Source: QHXQ01 sp963788965 (lineage in GTDB: Bacteria > Acidobacteriota > Blastocatellia > Pyrinomonadales > Pyrinomonadaceae). From it: a stretch of 64,000 nt of DNA. The stretch lies in contig CAWBIK010000004.1 in the NCBI GenBank assembly GCA_963788965.1, positions 62,001 through 126,000 on the forward strand. Direction: 5' to 3'. Positions 52,639 to 62,925 of the stretch are shown here, in pieces. A program made the translations under genes and the position numbers. Numbering within the stretch: position 1 is the first letter of the stretch; each line of letters begins with the position of its first letter. A model generated the notes under the pieces. It saw nothing but the letters and a program-made list of their open reading frames with translations, was not told where the DNA came from and did no database searches.

Positions 52639-54137
52639 TCATTGGTTTCTGCGGCGGTCGTATTCTTTGCCAAGTTGGTCTTCGTAGCGGCGTGCCTGCG
52701 CGCTGAAGCGGCTCGTCCGCGCATGCTGAAAATAGTTGAGGGCGGCGACGAGTTCCGCGCGCTTAAGTGTGCGCGGCTCACGCCCTTCAGCCATGTTCAG
52801 ACCAAGATAATAGAAGGCATCAGCGTGGCCGCCATTTGCAGCAGTTTGAAACTCCGCAACGGCTGCCGTGCGATTCGACGCCCATAGCGTAAGGCCCTGT
52901 TGATAACGCTCGGCGGGCGAGACGGCACGCGCTGGCGTGGGCGCGCTTGCGCGAATAATCGCTGCGGGACTAACGACGGACGGCGGCGCAACGGCGACCG
53001 TGGCGAGAGGCCCATTTGCCGGCGACGTGGGTTCGCTGCGCTGCGCGGAGGCATCAGGCTCTACGCTCGTCATGGCGGCAACAGCCGACCGCGGATTTAG
53101 TTGCGCCAGACGTTGCTTGCTGGCGCGGGCGATGTTGGCGACGGGCGACGAAGCGAGTTTCCGATAAAGCACGCGCGCTTCATTGGTGCGATTGGCTAGG
53201 CGCAAAGCGTCTGCAAAAGATAACCGCGAGCTATCGTCTCTGACCGCCTCAGCCGATAAAGCAAAGTAGCGCGCGTAACTGTTCGCGGCCTCGCTATACA
53301 GGTTTGCGGCAAACTGCGCCGCCGCGAGTTGACGCCAAGCATCGGCGTCGAACGGAGCGATTTGCGTGACGGTGCGTAACTCCGCAATGGCCACACGATG
53401 CTCGCCGCCTTCGCCGAGCAAGCGCGCAAGTTGTCTGTGCGCTTCGGCGTTCGTCGGCTCAAGCGTGGCGGCTTCGCGCAGACGAGTTATTGCTTGCGCC
53501 GCATCGCCGGAGCTGCTCAATTGTCGCGCTTCGCTGATCTTGGCGGCAGCCAGTTGCTTTGCATCCATTGTCGCCGTCGCGCCAGCAGGAGCGACAGCAC
53601 TGGGCACAATTGCCACGCGCGGCCGCGCCTTATGTGTGCTGTGCCACACCGCACCGATAGCGCCGCACAGTAACAACACCGCCGCCCCAATGACGATGCC
53701 TGCGAACCATAAGCGGGACCCGCGAGACTGCGGCGTGCGTGGTGGCGCAGGTGTGACCGCTGAAGTTGTGGCGCTAGTTGCACCAGCCCCAATATCTTTC
53801 TCTAGGTAGAAGCTTACCAAGTCTTGCAGGGTGCGTCGGTCCTCCTCCGACAAGCCAACGAACTCTATCCCCGCCCCGTCCGGCGGCAGCTTGCGCCCCG
53901 GCTTGAGCAGGTAGCGCACCTCGCCTTTCAGCAGATGTGCGCCTGCTGGCGTGTCCCACAGGCTGACGAAGATGCTTCTCCCGACCCGCAACTCTTGTTG
54001 TGTTTGCAGGAAGCACCCGCCGACACAGAAGCAAGTAATCTTGTCGTCGTGGTGCTCGGACAGGGGCTTGCGGCCCACGCGACGGGGAGTTCGATATAGG
54101 TACGCGGGTATTTCCGCCGCACGGCGTAAGCGGCCAC
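52639..54137 (-). CDS. PilZ-domain and TPR protein, frame broken near 54068
   Basis: The start is probably the GTG at 54137 with GGAGGT eight bases upstream (VRRKYPRTYIELPVAW, the usual PilZ opening). One missing base at about 54061-54073 leads into LSEHHDDKITCFCVGGCFLQTQQELRVG and GIEFVGLSEEDRRTLQDLVSFYLE, completing a PilZ domain. A membrane helix follows (LWFAGIVIGAAVLLLCGAIGAVW), then TPR repeats (about 175-330), an Ala/Ser/Pro linker and a Sel1-like end. PilZ domains often bind cyclic di-GMP, but the RxxxR...DxSxxG motif is incomplete here. Confidence 0.78.
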
Positions 54138-54354
54138 GTATGCACCTCCGTAGGACGAGAAGCAGCTGAAGATGGTCAAGCTCTGTGAGGTAAGGGGCCG
54201 AGCGCGGGGCACGTGCGCCTAGCAGTAGGGTACGAGAATCCGATGTGGTCAGTCAACAACATTGGCTGGTACTTGTTCGCGGCTGCAATTTACTGTGATT
54301 TTTGGTGGAAAGGACGACTACTACGGTGTATGACGCAGTTTCGTATGTCCCCTT

Positions 54355-54405
54355 TCGCAATGCGGAGGTCAGGAGTATGCCCCTCTTCTGCTCCACTTTA
54401 GCAGT
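54355..54405 (+). repeat. Right attachment-like repeat (degenerate tRNA-Ala 3' half)
   Basis: Matches 48659-48710 over about 51 bp, including the bases just past the tRNA, with mismatches in the T-arm (TATGCCC for TTCGACC). It cannot form a tRNA on its own. Same orientation as the intact tRNA. Confidence 0.7.
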
Positions 54406-54411
54406 CGATAG

Positions 54412-54438
54412 GAAAAGCCACCGCTGCGGTGGCTTTTC
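54412..54438 (+). terminator. Terminator after the tRNA fragment
   Basis: 13-bp arms at 54412-54424 and 54426-54438, with flanking A and T runs. It may be the original terminator of the tRNA gene before island insertion. Confidence 0.8.
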
Positions 54439-54579
54439 TTGTTGATGGATACTGTGGCGGACACGTTCTGATGTTAACGGTGTCCGGGCGAAGGCGCTGT
54501 GCTACTAACCTGAGTTACTGCTCCGCCCCATGCCCCACGCATGATGTGCGGCCGGCGCTCGCGGTTACTTGGCACATTC

Positions 54580-54990
54580 CTACTTAAACCAGATCGTGTC
54601 AGCCAACCATTGACCGTCGGTTTCGACCAAAGTGGTTAGCGTGCGGCCGTTCTTCATTTTGACTTTGGCGGTTTTCTTGCCGTCAGCTTCGCCCATCTCG
54701 GTGGAGGCGTACAGATCGTCAAGGGTGTAGTTCGCCGCTTGGGTTTTTGCTTTGGCCATAACTTCTGGCGTCACGCCGTCGCGCAAACGCGGGGTCAAAC
54801 AAGCTTTGAGTTTGTCCACGTCGCCCGCTTTAACCAACTCGAACTGATAGGCAATCGAACTTTTCGGGTCGCTAAGCGAGCCGCCGCTCGGACTGGTTGC
54901 TGAGCCTGAGTTGGTGGCCGAGCCACCACAGGCAACCAACAAACTTCCCACTACGAGTAGAGCAACGGCCAGAGTTAAGTTTTTAATCAT
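54580..54990 (-). CDS. Small lipoprotein, DUF4878-like
   Basis: 136 residues with a lipoprotein signal (VVGSLLVACGG, Cys at about 21), a Ser/Gly linker and a compact domain: IAYQFELVKAGDVDKLKACLTPRLRD and TAKVKMKNGRTLTTLVETDGQWLADTIWF. The last part resembles DUF4878/NTF2-like lipoproteins. AGGAGA precedes the ATG. It lies just right of the island boundary. Function unknown. Confidence 0.72.
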   Translation of the reverse strand: MIKNLTLAVALLVVGSLLVACGGSATNSGSATSPSGGSLSDPKSSIAYQFELVKAGDVDKLKACLTPRLRDGVTPEVMAKAKTQAANYTLDDLYASTEMGEADGKKTAKVKMKNGRTLTTLVETDGQWLADTIWFK

Positions 54991-55154
54991 TATCTTTTCT
55001 CCTGAAGGGAAGGTGATAAAGCCTAGCTAGATTGGACGATGAACAGCTTTCGATGAAAGCCGGATATAGCACTAGCGCCTTTGGATTTAAAGCGCGGGGA
55101 GTATAAGCCCGAAACTGTCGTGAAGCAATGGACAGATTAGAAGCAGTCTCATAA

Positions 55155-55352
55155 ATGGGCGGGCTACGATTTGACATGGCCCGACAAGACGAACTGACTG
55201 ACGACCAATGTGCGTTCATTGCATCGTTAATACCTAAATTGCCCCGCCGCTTCGTGGTCACTAAAAAGCAGGCGCTAAATAATTCTTTATATGTGTGCCA
55301 TCGCACAGACGGGCGCTTCAAGATAGCTTACTCTGTAACTTACCGTGCCTGA
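55155..55352 (+). pseudogene. Remnant of an IS5-type transposase N terminus
   Basis: About 55 residues (ELTDDQCAFIASLIPKLPRR, later NNSLYVCHRTDGR) echo the N-terminal domain of IS5-family transposases (LTDxQWxxIxPLLPxP ... LNGILYVLRTG). Key positions are changed and the DDE domain is absent. It is a decayed fragment near the island edge. Confidence 0.4.
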
Positions 55353-55694
55353 ACAAATGCTTACCCGACTAAGCCTGCGTTAGCAGGGAGAGAAAACTGG
55401 TAACAGTATCAATCGCGGGCCGCTCAGCTATACTTGACTGGACGCAAGTATAGTCCCCTGAACTTACGTTCATCTCCTAGAAATTGCTTTTCCAACGCCC
55501 CTCTAATCCGGGCAGGGCTGGACTCTGCTCAACTGCCGGGCTATGTCAGCCGCAGCGAGCAGTGCGGCCGACATGAAGTCATGTTACTGGCCGGATGCTA
55601 TGCCTCAAGGCCGTGAAGCGCAGGATGCTGTCGAAAGTCAGACACCATTGTGCGCCTCTGCTTCGGCTTTAACTTTCGAAAAAGGAACCATTAA
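55353..55694. other. Gene-free stretch before the ice-binding-like gene
   Basis: About 340 bp. A 60-codon frame here has no recognisable product. It should contain the promoter of the gene at 55695, but I see no clear -35/-10 pair. Confidence 0.45.
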
Positions 55695-56922
55695 ATGACT
55701 CACAGGTACTTCAGATTCTTAGCAGGTGTGGCTCTCGCCATACTACTCGGCGCAGCCAGCGTCGCACTTCTTCATACGCCTACAACCTCAGCGCAAAGCG
55801 CAGTGCCACAGGGCACGACGACGACCTACGCTGTTTTGGCCGCCTCGGCGGTAACTAGCTCGGGCTTGACCGTGCTCAACGGCGACCTGGGTGTCAGTCC
55901 GGGGACGGCAATCACTGGCTTTCCGCCGGGGATTGTGACCGGAGCGATACATGCAGGTGATCCGGTCGCGGCTCAGGCTCAGGCCGATGCCCAGGTCGAG
56001 TACAATTATCTAGATGGCTTGCCGTGCGACCCCGCGAATAACTTGAGTGGTGTTGACCTCGGTGGGAAAGTACTCACGCCGGGCGTCTATTGTTTCGATT
56101 CGTCGGCACAGTTGACGGGGACGCTCATTCTCGACGCGCAGGGCTCGTGTGATTCCCTCTTCGTCTTCCAGACCGGGAGCACCCTCATCACCTCAGTCGC
56201 TTCGTCAGTTGAAGTGATCAATAACCCGTGCGCTATAAATTGCCGCGGCGGGGCGAACGTGTTCTGGCAGGTCGGCAGTTCCGCGACTATCGGCACAGGC
56301 TCTCAATTTGTCGGACATATTGTCGCTAACACTAGCGTCACCTTGAATTCCAACGCGAGCGTGGCCGGTAACGTCATCGCGATCACCGGCGCGGTGACGA
56401 TGGATACCAACAACGTCTCCGCCTGCGGCGTCAACATACCGCCGACGCCGACGCCGACGCCGACGCCCACTCCGACGGCAACGCCTACTCCCACGCCGAC
56501 TCCTACGCCCACTCCGACGCCGACAATTACATGCGCGCCCAAGGTGACGGGGGGCGGGCAGATACCTGTTCCCGAGCCGGATATCAATAACCCGGTCGCC
56601 AGCGGCACGGGGCGCGCCACCTTCGGCTTTAACTCGCAGCCGGAAAAGAACTGCACGGATGGCGGGGCGAAAGGCCACTTCAACTACGTCAACCATGTGA
56701 CCGGCCTGCACGTTGATGGCAAGGTCACTCAATTCTCTGTTAATCGCGCCGAACACTGTCCAGTTCTCCGGCGAGTGCGGCGCGGGCTGCACGTTCACCG
56801 TGACGGTGCAGGATAACGGCGAACCCGGCACACTCGATACGTTCGGTCTGACCGTGACAGGGACGAAGAACGAGGTCCGGTCGCTGCGCGTCATTAGTCG
56901 CGGGAACATTCAGTTCCACTAA
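55695..56922 (+). CDS. Exported ice-binding-like (DUF3494) surface protein, frame broken near 56741
   Basis: A signal peptide (TTSAQSA) is followed by a DUF3494 domain (about 40-245): TYAVLAASAVTSSGLTVLNGDLGVSPGTAITGFPPG, LTPGVYCFDSSAQLTGTLILDAQG, VFWQVGSSATIGTGSQFVGHIVA. A Thr-Pro repeat linker leads to a C-terminal domain (KVTGGGQIPV, ATFGFNSQPEK, FNYVNHVTGLHVDGKV) that continues in another frame as APNTVQFSGECGAGCTFTVTVQDNGEPG to the stop at 56922. Skipping one base at 56737-56744 joins them. DUF3494 proteins bind ice or act as adhesins. Confidence 0.85.
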
Positions 56923-56950
56923 AAAGTGGCGGCTGACCTGTAACCATTGA

Positions 56951-56984
56951 AACCCCGGAGGCAATAGATATCGCCTCCGGGGTT
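56951..56984 (+). terminator. Terminator after the ice-binding-like gene
   Basis: 12-bp arms at 56951-56962 and 56973-56984 followed by a T-rich run. Confidence 0.85.
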
Positions 56985-57081
56985 ACTTTATTTCTGATAT
57001 GTCCCAAGCAATTTTACAACTTGGGGTATTTTGTTACTAGGTGGTAATAGGTATAGCTACCAAGATCGATCCACCCGGCCT

Positions 57082-57333
57082 TCAGTCCCCGCGCCGTTCA
57101 AGGTTGTGGCCCTGCTCGACCAGTCCGCCGACGAGCAATAGCGCCCCTGAATAGAAGAACCAATAGAAACTCGCCCGGTCGATGGTTTCAGCCGCGCGGA
57201 CTAAATAGAAGGCGTAACCCATGCTGACCAGCCCAAGCAGGATAAAAACCAGCCAGCGTAACCTGAGCCACAGCCGCAGCCCCGGCAGCGGACGCCCTTT
57301 GACGAACCAACTTGTAAGCAAACTGCGCAACAC
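57082..57333 (-). CDS. Small two-helix membrane protein
   Basis: 83 residues from a GTG with GAGGAC upstream. Two membrane helices (WLVFILLGLVSMGYAFYLV and FYWFFYSGALLLVGGLV) with a short loop. No family recognised. It stands between two terminator-like stretches and is probably a separate gene. Confidence 0.5.
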   Translation of the reverse strand: MLRSLLTSWFVKGRPLPGLRLWLRLRWLVFILLGLVSMGYAFYLVRAAETIDRASFYWFFYSGALLLVGGLVEQGHNLERRGD

Positions 57334-57508
57334 TCTGTCCTCTGGCTCGTGGCGGGCCGGCGAAGATCAAGCACCCGGCCGCTTACTGGCGCGCGACCAC
57401 TTTGCCGCGCTCGCGCTGCATAGATTGTACCTATAGTAGTAAAGATATATCTAACGAAGCGGTAGCCCTTACGCATTTTGCGGGCAACCGTAGTCGTGCG
57501 GCAGGCAG

Positions 57509-57751
57509 TTATAATCGGTTAGTTTCTTCTCTTGCGGTCATAAGCTTGACCTTCTTTAGCTCAGTTCCCTTAATACCGAAGAAGGTTGCCATCTGGATAA
57601 TCTGCCGTGGGCTGACGAAATCTTTAGGGTTGGCGCAGAATCGCTCGATGCTCGGCTCAAACTCGCGGCAACCCATCCCTTTGGGTATGTTAAGGCCCAG
57701 CCCGCACTTGCCGTCCCGCTCATATCGCATACAGAAATCACAAACTATCAT
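57509..57751 (-). CDS. Small cysteine-containing conserved protein
   Basis: 80 residues from the ATG at 57751 (GGAAG upstream), overlapping the end of the preceding gene. It reads CDFCMRYERDGKCGLGLNIPKGMGCREFEPSIERFC, with five Cys that could bind a metal, then NPKDFVSPRQIIQMATFFGIKGTELKKVKLM. I believe similar proteins occur across Acidobacteria, but I know no function. The CxxC start and spaced Cys suggest a zinc or iron-sulphur site. Confidence 0.7.
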   Translation of the reverse strand: MIVCDFCMRYERDGKCGLGLNIPKGMGCREFEPSIERFCANPKDFVSPRQIIQMATFFGIKGTELKKVKLMTAREETNRL

Positions 57752-58292
57752 CAGACACTTCCTTCCACGGCTTCGGGTCAGGCTTGAGCAGGTCCGGCCG
57801 AGTTGGCCAGCCCGCAACTGCGACCGATGCGTTTTGGGCTACGTGAGCCGCACGCCGGAGCAGGCTTGCGGTCGCAACCGTTTCTTGGATCGTCAACCGC
57901 TCACTGGCGGCAGCGTCGCTAAAGCTAGCGCCGCTCGCGCTCAAGGTCCAATCGGCACGGCCTCTGTGTTGCTGCCGGTTGAGTGTCTCGACCGCGTCGT
58001 AGCCGCTGATGGCGGTGAACGAGCGGATGAGGCCCTCGACCCATTCGCGCTCACGCGTGGTGTGCTCTATCGCGGCGCGGACTGCTTTCCTGTTGGCGTT
58101 AACGTCTGCGCGGGCTGAAGTCTTAGCGCGAAGATTTAGCTCAAGCTTGTCGGGCAGGCTGTAAAGTTCGACCCGGTAGTCGGCCAGCAGGGCGAGGTAT
58201 TGTTGACAAAGCTCGACGATGTTTTCACAGGTCGCGCGCGCAAGCGCGAGCCGGGCCGTGTGCAGTTTCGCTTCTAAGGCCGGACATAACAT
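57738..58292 (-). CDS. Hypothetical helical protein
   Basis: 184 residues from the ATG at 58292; a TTG at 58304 is the alternative. It looks largely alpha-helical (LEAKLHTARLALARATCENIVELCQQYLALL, REREWVEGLIRSFTAIS), with no membrane segment or known motif. It overlaps the Cys-rich gene by 14 bp and follows the gene at 58305, so the three form a small operon. Confidence 0.65.
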   Translation of the reverse strand: MLCPALEAKLHTARLALARATCENIVELCQQYLALLADYRVELYSLPDKLELNLRAKTSARADVNANRKAVRAAIEHTTREREWVEGLIRSFTAISGYDAVETLNRQQHRGRADWTLSASGASFSDAAASERLTIQETVATASLLRRAAHVAQNASVAVAGWPTRPDLLKPDPKPWKEVSDDSL

Positions 58293-58304
58293 GTGCCTAA
58301 CCAA

Positions 58305-58691
58305 TCAGTGCCCGACCGGGATTCTTTGGTAGCGCGATTTCCCTTCCGTATCCTCCCAAGAAATATCGAGCACGTAAGGGCGGACGCTGCCCGCGACCAC
58401 TTTAAGCTGCGCCAACTTGTCGTCCGCAGGGTCGGCCGGTTTGCCGTCGATCCAAGTCTTGTGCGATAGGACAACCTTCTCCTGTGGGCGTAAAAAATTG
58501 ATGGCTTCAAATCTAATGTGCGCCCGCGAAGGGCCGCCGCCCGGCGTGTCTTCGTCCTTCAGAAAGATGCTCAGAATCTCGACACATTTGAGCGGCTGCG
58601 CGGTCGTATTCATCAACTCTAACTGGAACTGCGCGCCCGTCTCGACGAAGTTCGCGCTCAACGGCTCTGCTCTTTTGGGATTAGTACTCAT
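58305..58691 (-). CDS. Hypothetical beta-rich protein
   Basis: 128 residues from the ATG at 58691; the longer frame upstream has no good start. It has strand-like segments: FVETGAQFQLELMNTTAQPLKCVEILSIFLKDED, HIRFEAINFLRPQEKVVLSHKTWI and VRPYVLDISWEDTEGKSRYQRIPVG. The pattern suggests an immunoglobulin-like fold, without signal peptide. First gene of a three-gene operon of unknown role. Confidence 0.65.
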   Translation of the reverse strand: MSTNPKRAEPLSANFVETGAQFQLELMNTTAQPLKCVEILSIFLKDEDTPGGGPSRAHIRFEAINFLRPQEKVVLSHKTWIDGKPADPADDKLAQLKVVAGSVRPYVLDISWEDTEGKSRYQRIPVGH

Positions 58692-58861
58692 AACCTTCTT
58701 CTTAATGGGCTTCAGTTGCGCCCGACTTGACAGATTCTTTAATGCCCTTAGTATAGTAGCCGAAAGCGCGCTGCCTGTCTGTGCGCTACGCCACATATAG
58801 CCGGGTTTTATTGATGACCTGCACTCTAACATATAGTGAGTTATATCCCGGCAGCTAAGCT

Positions 58862-59593
58862 TTGACAGGAGGCTTTATCTCACTCAACGCCCCAGAATCG
58901 ATTGAACCGGCGGAGAATCGGCTGCTGGCCATGCTGCCGGGCGAGGACTATGCGCGCCTGCGCCCGCACCTTGAGCCTGTCGCCTTTGCGCTCGGCGAGG
59001 TCGTCTATGAATCCGGCGGGCAGATGAATTACATCTACTTTCCCACCACCGTCATCATCTCGCTGCTCTACATGATGGAGAACGGCTCGTCCGCCGAAAT
59101 GGGCATCACGGGCAACGAAGGCGTGGTCGGCGTCGCCCTCTTTATGGGCGGCAACACCGTACCTAACCGGGCAGTCGTGCAGAGTGCCGGCGCGGCGCTC
59201 AGGATGAAGACAAAGGCGCTGCAAGCGGAGTTTGCGCGCGGCGGTCCGTTTCAACGTTTGTTGCTGCGCTACACGCAGGCGCTGATGACGCAGATGTCGC
59301 AAACGGCCGTCTGCAACCGCTTGCACACGGTCGAGCAGCAACTCTGTCGTTGGCTACTATTGAGCCGCGACCGGCTGAACACGGACGAGTTGGTCATGAC
59401 ACAAGAACTGATCGCCAACATGCTCGGCGTGCGCCGCGAAGGCGTTACGGCGGCGGCGGGGCGACTGCAAGCACAGGGCTTGATCAGCTACGTGCGCGGG
59501 CGCATCAATATCCTTGATCGGCGCGGGCTGGAAACGGCGGTCTGCGAATGTTACGGCGTGGTCAAGGGCGAGTACGACCGTTTGCTCGGTTGA
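58862..59593 (+). CDS. Crp/Fnr-family transcription regulator
   Basis: About 243 residues. N-terminal cyclic-nucleotide-binding-like domain (LPGEDYARLRPHLEPVAFALGEVVYESGGQMNYIYFPTTVIISLL) and C-terminal Crp-type helix-turn-helix (VMTQELIANMLGVRREGVTAAAGRLQAQGLISYVRGRINILD). The cAMP-pocket Arg is not obvious, so another signal is likely. The start is unclear: the frame opens at TTG 58862, but AGGAGG lies just inside it, followed four bases later by an in-frame ATC. It is followed by ppk1. Confidence 0.9.
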   Translation: MTGGFISLNAPESIEPAENRLLAMLPGEDYARLRPHLEPVAFALGEVVYESGGQMNYIYFPTTVIISLLYMMENGSSAEMGITGNEGVVGVALFMGGNTVPNRAVVQSAGAALRMKTKALQAEFARGGPFQRLLLRYTQALMTQMSQTAVCNRLHTVEQQLCRWLLLSRDRLNTDELVMTQELIANMLGVRREGVTAAAGRLQAQGLISYVRGRINILDRRGLETAVCECYGVVKGEYDRLLG

Positions 59594-59809
59594 TCGTCCC
59601 CTTATTTTAAGCTACGAAACCTCTCGCGGTTTTTCAGGTCGCGGCCACAACCCCGTTGTCGCTTCGTTGCCAAAACTGATTACAATGGGTAGCATTCGGC
59701 TGTTACTTCAGCTGGTTGGCTTACCTGTGCGCGGCTGCAATTCATGATAGTTTTTAAGTGGCAATGAGCGTACATTCATGGTGGTGTGCGGGCGTAAAAG
59801 AGACTCTGA

Positions 59810-61971
<2,162 letters not shown>

Positions 61972-61988
61972 GCTCAACAACACAAAAG

Positions 61989-62026
61989 GCAAGAGCGCGC
62001 AGGCATCATCGTCTGCGCGCTCTTGC
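61989..62026. terminator. Bidirectional terminator
   Basis: Perfect 14-bp arms at 61989-62002 and 62013-62026; it lies between ppk1 and the convergent receptor remnant. Confidence 0.85.
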
Positions 62027-62041
62027 TTATAAGACCTGCGA

Positions 62042-62560
62042 TTAGAAATTCAAGCGCAGGGCAAACTGTATCTGGCGGCTCGTGCCCAACCCAACGTCGC
62101 GCACGACCGTCTGTCGCAGCAACCCGTAAGTCTGTCCGGCGAGCGATTGTGTATAGGCTTGGCCCGGTTGCGCGCCTGTGCCGAAGGAGTTGCACAGTGT
62201 CGAACAGGTCAGGCCCCGTGCGCACGGTCACGGCGTTTGGATCGCGGAACGCGGGGATGAGGGCGGCGCAGGGCGCGCGGCATGCAGCCGGCCTCGATGG
62301 AGTTGACGCCCGCGCGCAGCCGGTAGCCTTCGTTAGGAGAAGAGAAAGAACGCTCGATCTTTTTTCAGGGGGCCGCCGATTGAGCCGCCGAACTGGTTCA
62401 ATCTAAGCGGCGACTTCTGCCCGATGATGTTGTCGAAGAAGTTGGCCGCATCAAGCGCATCGTTGCGCAGGTATTCAAAGAGCGAGCCGTGAAACTGATT
62501 GCCACCGCTCTTCGTCACGACGTTGATCTGCCCGCCCGTGCCTGTACAGCGCCGCTATGA
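62042..62560 (-). pseudogene. Decayed Oar-like TonB-dependent receptor
   Basis: Minus strand. The plug fragment (VVTKSGGNQFHGSLFEYLRN, then DNIIGQKSPLRLNQFGGSIGGPLKKDRAFFLFS) is clear at 62333-62518. Pieces of the middle (ALIPAFRDPNAVT, in another frame) and the true C terminus (SRQIQFALRLNF, stop at 62042) follow. Most of the barrel, several hundred codons, is deleted and the frame changes more than once. The N-terminal carboxypeptidase-like domain is missing. Unlike the single-base breaks elsewhere, this is a real pseudogene. Confidence 0.8.
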
Positions 62561-62871
62561 TCAGCACGATAGAAGATGAACGATTGAACCGTGGGCTACG
62601 GGTTCGCATAGTTAGAGGCCTCCTGCCGAAGCAGCAAATGTGTTGCCGTTGCTTGATGAATACAAGTCGGAGTTTGAGCTTAAGCCGGAGCACTCCGAGC
62701 ATCGATGCGACGCGCTCCGACTGTGCATGTGTACGCGGTCTGTTAGTTCAAGCAGGTGAGCCTAAGGCAAGCGGATTAAATCAGGCTGAATCAGGCCTTA
62801 ATTGTCTGTTAACTCGGAGCAGGGATGTAAGCTGATTGCACCGAAGTTATTGGCGCGAAGCTGGCAGACAA
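62561..62871. other. Gene-free stretch
   Basis: About 310 bp between the receptor remnant and the ada terminator. The frame from 62557 has no recognisable product. It is probably degraded sequence. Confidence 0.45.
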
Positions 62872-62905
62872 AAAGACCGGACAGGCGTATGAGCGTCCGG
62901 TCTTT
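62872..62905 (-). terminator. Terminator of ada
   Basis: 11-bp arms at 62872-62882 and 62895-62905, just past the ada stop on the minus strand, with T-rich sequence downstream. Confidence 0.8.
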
Positions 62906-62925
62906 GTTATTAAGTGCAGCGTCGT

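Noticed and set aside
54355..54405. A second tRNA-Ala gene
   Set aside because: Only the 3' half is present, the acceptor 5' strand and D arm are missing, and the T-loop is changed.
62557..62835. 92-codon frame upstream of ada
   Set aside because: No ribosome-binding site and no family resemblance; it overlaps the receptor remnant edge and looks like degraded sequence.
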